A stretch of DNA of 64,000 bases from Rhabdaerophilum sp. SD176 (GTDB taxonomy: Bacteria; Pseudomonadota; Alphaproteobacteria; Rhizobiales; Beijerinckiaceae): NCBI RefSeq assembly GCF_030143245.1, contig NZ_JARJNS010000005.1, positions 248,001-312,000 on the forward strand. Reading direction: 5' to 3'. The number at the start of each line of letters is the position of its first letter. The first letter of the stretch is position 1. The translations under genes and the position numbers were made by a program. The notes under the pieces are model-generated. The model saw nothing but the letters and a program-made list of their open reading frames with translations. It did not search any database and was not told the DNA's origin. Positions 56,464-64,000 of the stretch are shown piece after piece.

Positions 56464-56489
56464 TAAAGATATAAAGATTTCTTTATGTC
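56463..56489. promoter_or_regulatory. Palindromic operator upstream of ahcY
   Basis: The perfect 16-base palindrome ATAAAGATTTCTTTAT (56471-56486) extends to a 22-base near-palindrome (56468-56489) with one mismatched pair, and a further half-site ATAAAGAT lies beside it (56463-56470). It is a strikingly AT-rich island in GC-rich DNA and abuts the -35 box. ArsR-family S-adenosylhomocysteine-responsive regulators control ahcY and methionine genes in proteobacteria; this site is a good candidate for one, but the regulator gene is not in the window. Confidence 0.65.
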
Positions 56490-56494
56490 GAATG

Positions 56495-56518
56495 GCGTGG
56501 CCGGAATACCGGCCACGC
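56495..56518 (-). terminator. Hairpin between the SnoaL-like gene and ahcY
   Basis: A perfect 10-bp GC-rich stem, GCGTGGCCGG (56495-56504) and CCGGCCACGC (56509-56518), with loop AATA, sits 9 bases past the SnoaL-like stop. It has no T-run, so termination efficiency is uncertain. Confidence 0.55.
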
Positions 56519-56526
56519 GGTAACCA

Positions 56527-57009
56527 TCAGGGAGCCGAGAGCTGGCGGAGGGCGGTCGACCAATCCTCGACATGATAGGACTTCACAATCTGTCCGTTGC
56601 TGACCTCATGGATATCGATCGACATGATGGTGAAGGACTTGCCTTTGCCATCCACGCCAAAGAAGGGCCCTTTCGGCGTCCCGCTGGCGCGGCCGCGCAC
56701 GACGAAGCGATTGCCCGCCTCGATGATCTCCTCAATCTTCCATTCCAGATCCGGGATCAGTTGCGTGAAACCGGTGAGCTGCTTGCCGAGCTCTTCGCGC
56801 GATTTGGTCTTGCCGGAATAATCGCCGATGCTCTGGAAGCCTGGCGCAAGCAGCCGGGTTGCTTCTGCCGGCTTGTCCTTGGCGCCCTGGGCGGAGAGCA
56901 ACCGTGTGTAGAAGGCTTCGACGATGGCCCGGTCATTTGCAGAGACGGGCTGTGACAGCATGAGGCCGGCAACGAGGGTAGAAAGTGCAGCAATACGGCG
57001 TGAAATCAT
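56527..57009 (-). CDS. Exported SnoaL/ester-cyclase-like protein
   Basis: 160 residues with a signal peptide (AALSTLVAGLMLSQPVSA, cleavage near residue 24). The mature part is a single SnoaL/NTF2-like cone (AIVEAFYTRLLSAQ, LIPDLEWKIEEIIEAGNRFV, MSIDIHEVSNGQIVKSYHVE). Such domains serve as polyketide cyclases, hydrolases or binding proteins; no function can be fixed here. It is divergent from an HxlR-family regulator 114 bases away, the usual arrangement for a regulator and its target. Confidence 0.82.
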   Translation of the reverse strand: MISRRIAALSTLVAGLMLSQPVSANDRAIVEAFYTRLLSAQGAKDKPAEATRLLAPGFQSIGDYSGKTKSREELGKQLTGFTQLIPDLEWKIEEIIEAGNRFVVRGRASGTPKGPFFGVDGKGKSFTIMSIDIHEVSNGQIVKSYHVEDWSTALRQLSAP

Positions 57010-57076
57010 CTTGGGTTCTCCTTGTGGCAGGGCCTTGCCGACCCTGGCAACAGGAGATAGGCATGGTCACTCTCTT

Positions 57077-57105
57077 TAAGGAAGTAGGCACTTTTTTGTA
57101 ACTTA
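57077..57105. promoter_or_regulatory. Candidate HxlR operator in the divergent gap
   Basis: In the gap between the SnoaL-like and hxlR genes, TTAAGGAAGTAGGCACTT (57076-57093) and GTAACTTA (57098-57105) form an imperfect inverted repeat with TAAG/CTTA ends and AAGT/ACTT inner arms. HxlR-family operators are typically such AGTA/TACT-like repeats over the promoter. Assignment is by position and symmetry only. Confidence 0.35.
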
Positions 57106-57123
57106 TGCCCGGGAACATGCACC

Positions 57124-57480
57124 ATGGATGGTATGGGAAAGATCGAAGACTGCCCGGTCCGCGGGGTGATCGACGGCATCGGTGACAAATGGAGTGTGCT
57201 GCTCTTGCTGCATCTCTCCCATGGCAACCAGCGATTTTCCGGGCTGAAGCGTCTCGTGCCCGATGTCTCGCAGCGTATGCTGACGGCAACACTGCGCAAA
57301 CTCGAGCGGGATGGGCTGGTCTGGCGGGATGTCCTGCCGACGGTGCCGGCGACCGTAACCTATGGGTTGACCGAACTGGGGTGTTCCCTGATCGCGCATC
57401 TGCAGCGCTTGGCAGAATGGGCGAAAACCAACCGGCCCGCCATCGAGCGCGCACGGGAAGATTTCAATCGGCGTCCCTGA
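57124..57480 (+). CDS. HxlR-family transcriptional regulator
   Basis: 118-residue winged-helix regulator. The family hallmark [20 protein letters not shown] has its conserved cysteine at residue 10, the residue that senses electrophiles or redox changes in several members; [20 protein letters not shown] is the recognition helix and wing. It probably controls the divergent SnoaL-like gene and itself. A second ATG at 57133 is possible. Its stop abuts the HPr gene stop (57481). Confidence 0.9.
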   Translation: MDGMGKIEDCPVRGVIDGIGDKWSVLLLLHLSHGNQRFSGLKRLVPDVSQRMLTATLRKLERDGLVWRDVLPTVPATVTYGLTELGCSLIAHLQRLAEWAKTNRPAIERAREDFNRRP

Positions 57481-57792
57481 TCACTCGTCTTCGCCGAAGC
57501 GGTTGGCAAGCAAGGCCTGAAGCGCATCCAGCGCCTCGCAGGCCTGGCTTCCGCGCGCCGCGACAGACACTGTGGTGCCCTGCGCGGCAGCCAGTGTCAG
57601 CAGGCCCATGATCGACGTACCGCCGACCGTCTCGCCGCAGCGGGTCACCTGCACTTCGGCATCGAAAGCCTCGCAGCATTGCACGAATTTGGCGGAGGCG
57701 CGGGCATGCAGGCCCTTGCGGTTGATGATCGGGAATTCCCGCACCAGCGCGCCTTCAAGAACCGGGGGCGGAGGGCAGGGCTGTTCCATCAT
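57481..57792 (-). CDS. HPr-family phosphocarrier protein
   Basis: 103 residues (102 if the second ATG is used). The phosphorylated histidine is H29 in KGLHARAS and the HprK-regulated serine is S60 in GGTSIMGLL. It is a little longer than classical HPr because of a proline-rich N-terminal extension. It lies 6 bases after the EIIA gene; together with EIIA-Man, HprK and no permease it forms a regulatory phosphotransferase system. Confidence 0.93.
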   Translation of the reverse strand: MMEQPCPPPPVLEGALVREFPIINRKGLHARASAKFVQCCEAFDAEVQVTRCGETVGGTSIMGLLTLAAAQGTTVSVAARGSQACEALDALQALLANRFGEDE

Positions 57793-57798
57793 CGCGTC

Positions 57799-58200
57799 TC
57801 ACCGGCCGGCCAGAATGTGGCTGGCCACATTGATATATTTCCGCCCGGCATCCTGCGCCTGAACCACGGCCTCGGCCAGCGGGCTGCTCTCTCGGACCTT
57901 CGCCAGCTTCACCAGCATCGGCAGGTTGATCCCCGCGATGACCTCGACATGCGTGCCGTTCATGGCCGAGATGGCAAGGTTGGAGGGCGTGCCGCCGAAC
58001 ATGTCCGTCAGGACGACAACGCCGTCGCCGCTGTCGACATCATGGATGGCCGCCACAATCTCGCCACGGCGGGCATCCATGTCGTCCTCGGGTCCGATGC
58101 AGACCACGGCAAGCTGCTGCTGGCGGCCGACAACATGCTCCATGGCGGATCGGAATTCTGTCGCGAGCTGCCCGTGGCTGACGAGTACCAGGCCAATCAT
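57799..58200 (-). CDS. PTS EIIA component, mannose family
   Basis: 133 residues with phosphorylatable H9 (LVLVSHGQLATEF) and GVVVLTDMFGGTPSNLAISA, typical of the EIIA-Man fold. No EIIB, EIIC or EIID gene accompanies it, so it is a signalling rather than sugar-transport component, as in other alphaproteobacteria. I start at ATG 58200; upstream codons overlap the gap to hprK and look non-coding. Confidence 0.93.
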   Translation of the reverse strand: MIGLVLVSHGQLATEFRSAMEHVVGRQQQLAVVCIGPEDDMDARRGEIVAAIHDVDSGDGVVVLTDMFGGTPSNLAISAMNGTHVEVIAGINLPMLVKLAKVRESSPLAEAVVQAQDAGRKYINVASHILAGR

Positions 58201-58313
58201 GAAGAGATACGGTCCTCTTTCCGCCCGGAAGGGCAGGTCGCGCATTTTGTCCAGCCGCGCGCCTTTGGCAAGCGAAACCAGCATTTTGCCTTGAGTTTTT
58301 CGCAAATGCGAGA

Positions 58314-58757
58314 TTAGGGCTCCAGCCAGGCAAAAACAAGATCCGCCTTGGCTGCAAGATCGCGGTCATCGGGCAGGATCAACTGCCTCTGGGCAAGCCC
58401 GAGGATCTCGGTGGAGCCCGCGCTATCGGCTGGCAGGCGATCGGGGCTCGCCTCCAGCGTCACGACGGCAGAGATGACAACATCCTCGACGGCCTCCCGC
58501 GTGAGAATGCCGGTGCCGCGTGCCTCGATCTGCCCGTGCACGGCCGGATGGCCACGACCGACCAGCCGCCCGCCGGCGACCTCGACCAGCACCCGGTCAT
58601 CACCGACAAGGCGCGCATGCCATCCTGCAGCACCCGCGCGGGCCAGCAGGGCGAGGGCGAGCGCCGATTTTCCTGCACCGGACCGTCCCCGGATCAGCAC
58701 GCCGCTCTCGCCGAGGACCACGAGAGTAGCATGCAGGGCCTCCCGCAAGGGGGTCAT
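58314..58757 (-). CDS. hprK: HPr kinase/phosphorylase, short alphaproteobacterial form
   Basis: 147 residues consisting of the catalytic domain only: P-loop GRSGAGKS (24-31) and the HprK signature region GHPAVHGQIEARGTGIL. Firmicute HprK is about 310 residues and has an extra N-terminal domain. It phosphorylates or dephosphorylates the HPr serine. The start overlaps the chvG stop by 4 bases, coupling it to the ChvG-ChvI system. Confidence 0.92.
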   Translation of the reverse strand: MTPLREALHATLVVLGESGVLIRGRSGAGKSALALALLARAGAAGWHARLVGDDRVLVEVAGGRLVGRGHPAVHGQIEARGTGILTREAVEDVVISAVVTLEASPDRLPADSAGSTEILGLAQRQLILPDDRDLAAKADLVFAWLEP

Positions 58758-60541
58758 CCGCTCGCCCCTGCCAGCGGGAGCGACACGACAAAGCGTGCGC
58801 CGGCCCTCTGCCCGTCCGCCGAGAGAATGTTCTCCGCCCGGATCGTGCCGCCATGCGCCTCGACGATCTGTTTGGAAATGGCCAGACCGAGGCCGGAATT
58901 CTGCCCGAAGCCATGATCCGGCCGGTCGGTGTAAAATCGCTCGAAGATCCGCTCCAGCGCGTGGTCGGGGATACCCGGCCCGTCATCTTCGATCCGGATC
59001 TCGACACGCGGCCCGGCCGAGGCCGCCGTGACCCGGACAGTCCCGCCTTCGGGCGAGAAGGATTGCGCATTGTCGATCAGGTTATTGAACACCTGCACGA
59101 TCCGGCTGTCATGGCCGCGGATCAGCATCGGGCGGATTTTCGGGCCGGAAGCGGGCAGGATGACCTCGACGCGCGCCTCGCCGGGCTTCAGCACATCGTT
59201 CTTCATGCCGGCCACCGTGCCCAGCAGCGCGCCAAGATCGAACACATTCGCCTGCGCGCGCTGCAATTCGGCATCGAGCCGGGAGGCATCGGAAATATCG
59301 GTGATCAGCCGGTCCAGCCGCTTCACGTCATGCACGATCACGGCCAGCAGCCGGTCCCTGCTGTCCGGATTGCGGGCGAGCGGCAATGTCTCCACGGCAC
59401 TGCGCAGCGAGGTCAGCGGGTTCTTCAACTCATGCGCGACATCGGCGGCGAAGCGCTCGATGGCCTCGATCCGGCTGTAGAGCGAGCCGGTCATGTCGCG
59501 CAGGGACACGGAAAGCTGGCCGATCTCGTCGGATCGATCCGAAAAATCGGGGATCTCCTCGCGGGCCCGGGTGCCGCGCCGCACGCGGTCGGCCGCTTCG
59601 GAAAGGCGCCGCACCGGTTCGGCGATCGTGCCTGCCAGCAGCACCGAGAGCACGAGCATCACCCCGGAGGCGATCAGGAAGACCAGTACGAAACCCCAGC
59701 GTTCCTCGGCGATGATCCGGTCGACGTCGCCTTCCTGCGTCGAGAGCAGCAACGCGCCCTTGATCCGGCTGCTCCGCTGGATCGGACTAGCGGCATAGAC
59801 GATCGTCTGCCCGTCGGCCGCTACCCGGACGACATTGCCCGATGTGCCCTTGAGCGCCCGCTGGACCTCCGGCAGGCGCTGCGTCGTCGGTGAATCCTGC
59901 TGCGACAGGTCCACCCGCCCGAACCGCTGCTTCACCGCGTTCCAGCTTCGCGTGAACAGCGTCCAGTCCGATTCATCATGGGTCGGCGGCCGCGGATCGG
60001 AGAAGGCGCCGGGTGTGTAGAAGGCCTTCGTGTCGAGAAGCAGCAAGCCGTCCTGGTCGAAGATGCGGGCCCGCGTCCGTGTCGGCGTCACCAGTCGCTT
60101 GAGGATCGGCGCGACGCGGGCGGGATTGATGGAGAATTCGAACCAGTCGAGCGCCTGCTCCTCGCGTTGAGGTGTTTCGCTCAATTGCTGTTGCAGCAGC
60201 TTTTCCGGATCGAGCTGGATCGTGTTGTCGCTGGTGGAGGCCGCGCTCGCGATCGCCGCCGAGATGATCTCTGCCTGGAGCGAGAGCGATTGCGACCGGG
60301 CATCGATCACGCCTACCCGCGTCTGGTTCAGCCACAGGAACCCGAGAAACAGCGCCAGCAGACCGGCAATGTTGAGGAAGGCAATCCGCCGCGTCAGGCT
60401 TGAGGAGAGCCGCCGCACCAAACCCATGCGAAACCGCGCGGTGAACCGAAGCAAGCTCGAGCGGAGCCCGCGGCGCACTGGCGCCGCCGGTTCAGCCGGA
60501 TCCGGCCCGGCAATCCGGCTGGCTGGGTTTCGGTCGAGCAC
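58754..60541 (-). CDS. chvG: Sensor histidine kinase ChvG/ExoS
   Basis: 595-residue membrane kinase. Two membrane helices (about 52-72 and 282-305) flank a periplasmic sensor domain of about 210 residues. HAMP follows, then HisKA with H370 (VAHELKNPLTSL), and a HATPase domain (IDNAQSFSPEG, EDDGPGIPDHALERIFERFY, GLGLAISKQIV). Start is GTG 60541 after GGGAGG. ChvG-ChvI senses acid and envelope conditions in rhizobia and controls exopolysaccharide and host-related genes. Confidence 0.94.
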   Translation of the reverse strand: MLDRNPASRIAGPDPAEPAAPVRRGLRSSLLRFTARFRMGLVRRLSSSLTRRIAFLNIAGLLALFLGFLWLNQTRVGVIDARSQSLSLQAEIISAAIASAASTSDNTIQLDPEKLLQQQLSETPQREEQALDWFEFSINPARVAPILKRLVTPTRTRARIFDQDGLLLLDTKAFYTPGAFSDPRPPTHDESDWTLFTRSWNAVKQRFGRVDLSQQDSPTTQRLPEVQRALKGTSGNVVRVAADGQTIVYAASPIQRSSRIKGALLLSTQEGDVDRIIAEERWGFVLVFLIASGVMLVLSVLLAGTIAEPVRRLSEAADRVRRGTRAREEIPDFSDRSDEIGQLSVSLRDMTGSLYSRIEAIERFAADVAHELKNPLTSLRSAVETLPLARNPDSRDRLLAVIVHDVKRLDRLITDISDASRLDAELQRAQANVFDLGALLGTVAGMKNDVLKPGEARVEVILPASGPKIRPMLIRGHDSRIVQVFNNLIDNAQSFSPEGGTVRVTAASAGPRVEIRIEDDGPGIPDHALERIFERFYTDRPDHGFGQNSGLGLAISKQIVEAHGGTIRAENILSADGQRAGARFVVSLPLAGASG

Positions 60542-60579
60542 GCAATCCTCCCGGGGACTTGTGGGCGCGCGATGCGCCC

Positions 60580-61278
60580 TCAGCCTTCCTTGAAGCGATA
60601 GCCCACACCATACAGGGTTTCGATCATTTCGAAATCATCGTCGACCTGCTTGAATTTCTTGCGCAGGCGCTTGATGTGGCTGTCGATCGTGCGGTCATCC
60701 ACATAGACCTGGTCATCATAGGCGGCATCCATCAGCGCATTCCGGCTGCGGACCACGCCGGGCCTTTGCGCCAGCGATTGCAGGATGAGGAATTCGGTCA
60801 CTGTCAGCACGACCTGCTCGCCCTTCCAGGTGCAGGTATGGCGTTCCGGATCCATCTTGAGGTTGCCACGCTCCAGAACCTTGGCATCCGCTTCCTTGCT
60901 GGCCGGCAGGTCCTTCGCGCCGGCCCGGCGCAGGATGGCCTTCACCCGCTCCACCAGAAGGCGTTGCGAGAACGGTTTCCGGATGAAATCATCGGCGCCC
61001 ATCTTCAGCCCGAACAATTCGTCGATCTCCTCGTCTTTCGAAGTGAGGAAGATCACGGGCATGTCGGACTTCTGGCGCAGGCGGCGCAGCAATTCCATGC
61101 CGTCCATGCGCGGCATCTTGATGTCGAAGATCGCGAGATCCGGCGGATTCTGTCGCAGCCCGTCCAGAGCCGAGGCACCGTCCGTGTAGCTCTGGATGCG
61201 GAAGCCCTCGTTCTCGAGCGCGATCGAGACGGAGGTCAGAATGTTGCGGTCATCATCGACCAGCGCGATCGTGGGCAT
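60580..61278 (-). CDS. chvI: Response regulator ChvI
   Basis: 232 residues: receiver with acceptor D52 ([17 protein letters not shown]) and an OmpR-type winged-helix output domain ([20 protein letters not shown] to [18 protein letters not shown]). It precedes chvG by 38 bases in the standard rhizobial order. It shares a 203-base divergent region with the HugZ-like gene. Confidence 0.95.
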   Translation of the reverse strand: MPTIALVDDDRNILTSVSIALENEGFRIQSYTDGASALDGLRQNPPDLAIFDIKMPRMDGMELLRRLRQKSDMPVIFLTSKDEEIDELFGLKMGADDFIRKPFSQRLLVERVKAILRRAGAKDLPASKEADAKVLERGNLKMDPERHTCTWKGEQVVLTVTEFLILQSLAQRPGVVRSRNALMDAAYDDQVYVDDRTIDSHIKRLRKKFKQVDDDFEMIETLYGVGYRFKEG

Positions 61279-61481
61279 GGAAATTCCTTGTCATCGCGGG
61301 GTCAGGCGCCCCGTTTCCCGGCATCATGGGCCGCATCTCTAGAACAAAGACAGGCCGAATTGTGGCATCGAAGCCGGGACGATGCAAATTGGCCGCCCGC
61401 GATTGCGCCAGACGCTTGAATTCCGGTGCCGGGGAGGAGACATCTCGCGGAGCGCGGCGAAGGTCGGATCAGGAGGTCGTC

Positions 61482-62282
61482 ATGTCGGAAACGCCAAAAA
61501 CTCTCGAAGCCGCCGGGGCCGGCCGCGCCGCGGAGCCTGAACGCGATCCGCGCCAGCCCGCCGATTTCGAGCCCCTGGCGCTCGCGCGAGACCTGTTGCG
61601 GGCAGCGCGGACGGGCTCGCTCGGCACGGTCGAGGCAGCAAGCGGCTTTCCGATGGTGACGCTGGCCAGTGTGGCGACGGACTACGACGGCAGCCCGCTG
61701 ATTCTCACCTCCCGCCTGTCGCACCACACGCAGAACCTGCTCGCCGATCCGCGGGGCTCGCTTCTGCTGTCCCGGCCCGGCAAGGGTGATCCGCTGGCGC
61801 ATCCGCGGCTCAGCCTGCGGGTGGTCGCCGAACCGGCCGGGGAGCCGCGCGTGCGCAGCCGGTTCCTGGCCCGAAACCCCAAGGCGCGGGTCTATGTCGA
61901 CTTTCCGGATTTTCTGTTCTTCCGGCTGGTTCCCCAGGCGATGCATCTGAATGGCGGCTTCGCCCGGGCCTATTCCGGCGATGCCGCCCCGATCCTCGCG
62001 TCGGCATCGGACTGGGCGGATTTCGAGGCACTGGAGCATTCGGCCGTCGCCCACATGAACGAGGATCATGCCGATGCCGTCCGGCTTTATGCTACCCGGC
62101 TCTGCGGCATGCCGGAGGGCCCCTGGCAGGCGGTCGGGCTCGACCCGGACGGGCTCGACATGATGGCGGGCGATCGGCTTGCCCGGCTGCCTTTCGACAG
62201 TCCCGTCACAGACGGCGCATCCTTGCGCAGGGTGCTCCGGGAACTGGCCGAAAAGGCGCGCGCGGCGGGGCAATCCGGCTGA
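61482..62282 (+). CDS. HugZ-like pyridoxamine-5'-phosphate-oxidase-fold protein with DUF2470 domain
   Basis: 266 residues from ATG 61482, 5 bases after AGGAGG. The N-terminal split-barrel flavin/heme-type domain (ARDLLRAARTGSLGTV, PMVTLASVATDYDGSPLILT) is followed by a C-terminal DUF2470 domain (HMNEDHADAVRLYATRL). The combination is that of HugZ-type heme-utilisation/degradation proteins. No heme transport genes are adjacent, so heme degradation is a family inference. It is divergent from chvI. Confidence 0.85.
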   Translation: MSETPKTLEAAGAGRAAEPERDPRQPADFEPLALARDLLRAARTGSLGTVEAASGFPMVTLASVATDYDGSPLILTSRLSHHTQNLLADPRGSLLLSRPGKGDPLAHPRLSLRVVAEPAGEPRVRSRFLARNPKARVYVDFPDFLFFRLVPQAMHLNGGFARAYSGDAAPILASASDWADFEALEHSAVAHMNEDHADAVRLYATRLCGMPEGPWQAVGLDPDGLDMMAGDRLARLPFDSPVTDGASLRRVLRELAEKARAAGQSG

Positions 62283-62519
62283 CTGTGCCAGCCAATTCTG
62301 GCCGACACTGGTATGGTAGCAATCCCCGTAAACCTTTTCCGGAAATCTTTGGAACATTTAGCCGAATAGCCCATTGCCTGAGGGCAGATTCCTGCTATTC
62401 GCCTCCGCCAATCGCTGTCGCGCGGGAGGGGAGACCCGAAGCGACAGCCGATGGCGGTGCCTTCGGGCCCGCCATCACCTTTGCCCCCTTTCGGGCTGCA
62501 CCAGGGAAGGACCGCACCT

Positions 62520-64000
62520 ATGGAAACCAGAGGCGTCTTCAACAAGGCCTTGGGACCGAACACGTTCGGCTTCGAGGCTCCGGCCCGGTTCCTTCTCAAC
62601 CTCGAGGCGCCCGCGCTCTACGAGGAATCCATCCGCCGCAACGAGGCGATGATCACCGCTGGCGGGGCGCTGCTTGCGGAAACCGGCATCCATACCGGCC
62701 GTTCGCCGAAGGACAAGTTCGTTGTCCGCGATGCCGGTACCGAGAATGCGGTCTGGTGGGACAACAACAACGCGATGAGCCCGGCGCATTTCGCGACGTT
62801 GCTCGCCGATTTCCGCGCCCATGCGAAGGGCAAGGAGCTGTTCGCGCAGGATCTCTATGGCGGTGCCGATGGCGCCAACCGGGTCAAGGTGCGCGTCTTC
62901 ACCGAATATGCCTGGCACTCGCTCTTCATCCGCAACCTGCTGATCCGGCCGGAACTGCACGAACTCGCCGCCTTCACGCCGGAAATGACGATCGTCGACC
63001 TGCCGTCCTTCAAGGCCGATCCCGCCCGCCATGGCTGCCGGACCGGCACCGTGATCGCGGTCGATTTCGCCTCGAAGACCGTGCTGATCGGCGGCACCTC
63101 CTATGCCGGCGAGATGAAGAAGAGCGTCTTCACCTATCTCAACTACGCCCTGCCGGAAGCCGGTGTGATGCCGATGCATTGCTCGGCCAATGTCGGCCCG
63201 GCGGGTGATTCCGCCGTCTTCTTCGGCCTTTCGGGCACCGGCAAGACCACGCTTTCGGCCGATCCGTCGCGCACGCTGATCGGCGATGACGAGCATGGCT
63301 GGTCGAAAAGCGGCATCTTCAATTTCGAGGGCGGCTGCTACGCCAAGACGATCCGCCTCTCGGCCGAGGCCGAGCCGGAAATCTACGCCACCACCCAGCG
63401 CTTCGGCACGGTGCTCGAAAATGTGGTGATCGACCCCGAAACCCGCATCCCGGATTTCGATGACGGGTCGAAAACCGAGAATACCCGCTGTGCCTATCCG
63501 CTGCATTTCATCCCGAACGCCTCGGAAACCGGCCGCGCCGGCCACCCGAAGAACATCGTGATGCTCACCTGCGATGCGTTCGGCGTGCTGCCGCCCATCG
63601 CCAAGCTCACGCCGGCGGAAGCCATGTATCACTTCCTCTCGGGCTACACCGCCAAGGTGGCCGGCACCGAAAAGGGCGTGACCGAGCCGGAAGCCGTGTT
63701 CTCGACCTGCTTCGGCGCCCCGTTCATGCCGCGCCACCCGGCGGTGTACGGCAATCTCCTGCGCGATCTCATCGCCAAGCACCATGTCGATTGCTGGCTG
63801 GTCAATACCGGCTGGACCGGCGGCAAGCACGGCGTCGGCCGCCGCATGCCGATCCGCGTGACGCGCCGGCTGCTCTCGGCCGCTCTGGACGGTTCGCTCG
63901 CCAAGGCTGATTTCCGCCGCGACCCGTATTTCGGCTTCGCCGTCCCGGCTTCGGTGCCGGGCGTCGAGCCGCACATTCTCTATCCGGTCAAGACCTGGCA
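62520..64000 (+). CDS. pckA: Phosphoenolpyruvate carboxykinase (ATP), cut by the window end
   Basis: The first 493 codons are visible; the frame continues past the right edge. The kinase-1a motif [13 protein letters not shown] (P-loop 236-244), [23 protein letters not shown] and [17 protein letters not shown] are intact. It converts oxaloacetate to phosphoenolpyruvate in gluconeogenesis. Start ATG 62520 has AAGGA 8 bases upstream. A 7-bp inverted repeat (GAATAGC at 62364-62370, GCTATTC at 62394-62400) in the 237-base leader is of unknown meaning. The pckA-chvI-chvG neighbourhood is a rhizobial hallmark. Confidence 0.96.
   Translation, partial: METRGVFNKALGPNTFGFEAPARFLLNLEAPALYEESIRRNEAMITAGGALLAETGIHTGRSPKDKFVVRDAGTENAVWWDNNNAMSPAHFATLLADFRAHAKGKELFAQDLYGGADGANRVKVRVFTEYAWHSLFIRNLLIRPELHELAAFTPEMTIVDLPSFKADPARHGCRTGTVIAVDFASKTVLIGGTSYAGEMKKSVFTYLNYALPEAGVMPMHCSANVGPAGDSAVFFGLSGTGKTTLSADPSRTLIGDDEHGWSKSGIFNFEGGCYAKTIRLSAEAEPEIYATTQRFGTVLENVVIDPETRIPDFDDGSKTENTRCAYPLHFIPNASETGRAGHPKNIVMLTCDAFGVLPPIAKLTPAEAMYHFLSGYTAKVAGTEKGVTEPEAVFSTCFGAPFMPRHPAVYGNLLRDLIAKHHVDCWLVNTGWTGGKHGVGRRMPIRVTRRLLSAALDGSLAKADFRRDPYFGFAVPASVPGVEPHILYPVKTW

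Noticed and set aside
1-64000. CRISPR arrays, insertion sequences, tRNA or rRNA genes, phage or defence islands
   Set aside because: No regularly spaced repeats, transposase-like proteins, terminal inverted repeats or cloverleaf-like sequences were noticed; gaps are short and gene content is core.

Overview
High-GC alphaproteobacterial chromosome, most probably order Hyphomicrobiales (Rhizobiales). The evidence is the gene neighbourhoods: chvI-chvG-hprK-EIIA-HPr beside pckA, accD-folC after trpFBA, tsaE/amgK-murU-addB-addA-trxA, and a divL-like gene next to ahcY. I cannot name a genus. There are no rRNA or tRNA genes, insertion sequences, prophage or CRISPR arrays that I can see. The window is mostly core metabolism and regulation, with long open frames opposite real genes caused by the high GC.

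Region by region. 1-11.2 kb (minus strand) is a complete assimilatory nitrate island: nrtA-nrtB-nrtD transporter, nirB-nirD nitrite reductase, nasA nitrate reductase and the start of cysG (siroheme), preceded by the nitrate sensor pair nasS-nasT. The nrtA leader carries a sigma-54 promoter, a two-hairpin ANTAR target and an intrinsic terminator, so nitrogen and nitrate control can be read directly from the DNA. 11.3-17.4 kb holds an ECF sigma/anti-sigma pair, tyrosine catabolism genes (maiA, hpd) with a divergent Lrp/AsnC regulator, and an SbmA/YddA-type ABC exporter. 17.5-23.9 kb (minus) has hisG-hisZ-hisS, a small unknown gene, an omega-aminotransferase, a one-domain HMA metal-binding protein and a RidA-like protein. 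24-32.5 kb has a degenerate EAL protein, a HAD hydrolase, a CheY-like regulator, ribF-ileS-lspA and an exported unknown. 32.6-42.9 kb (plus) has two M16 peptidases, sppA, ihfB, lapA, an ornithine-cyclodeaminase-family gene, trpFBA, accD and folC. 42.9-54.8 kb (minus) has trxA, addA, addB, murU, a tsaE-amgK fusion and a DivL-like pseudokinase. 55-57.5 kb has ahcY with a strong palindromic operator, and a divergent SnoaL-like/HxlR pair. 57.5-64 kb has the regulatory PTS (HPr, EIIA-Man, short HprK) with ChvG-ChvI, a HugZ-like protein and the start of pckA.

How it works together. Nitrate is imported, reduced by NasA and then NirBD, with CysG supplying siroheme for NirB; NasS/NasT would release transcription past the leader terminator when nitrate is present. 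The tsaE-amgK-murU genes join tRNA modification to cell-wall sugar recycling. The HPr/EIIA/HprK/ChvGI block is a signalling unit without a sugar permease. No new defence or mobile system is visible; the items most worth a second look are the nitrate leader, the histidine-less DivL-like kinase with clustered GANTC sites upstream, the tsaE-amgK/murU overlap and the ahcY operator.
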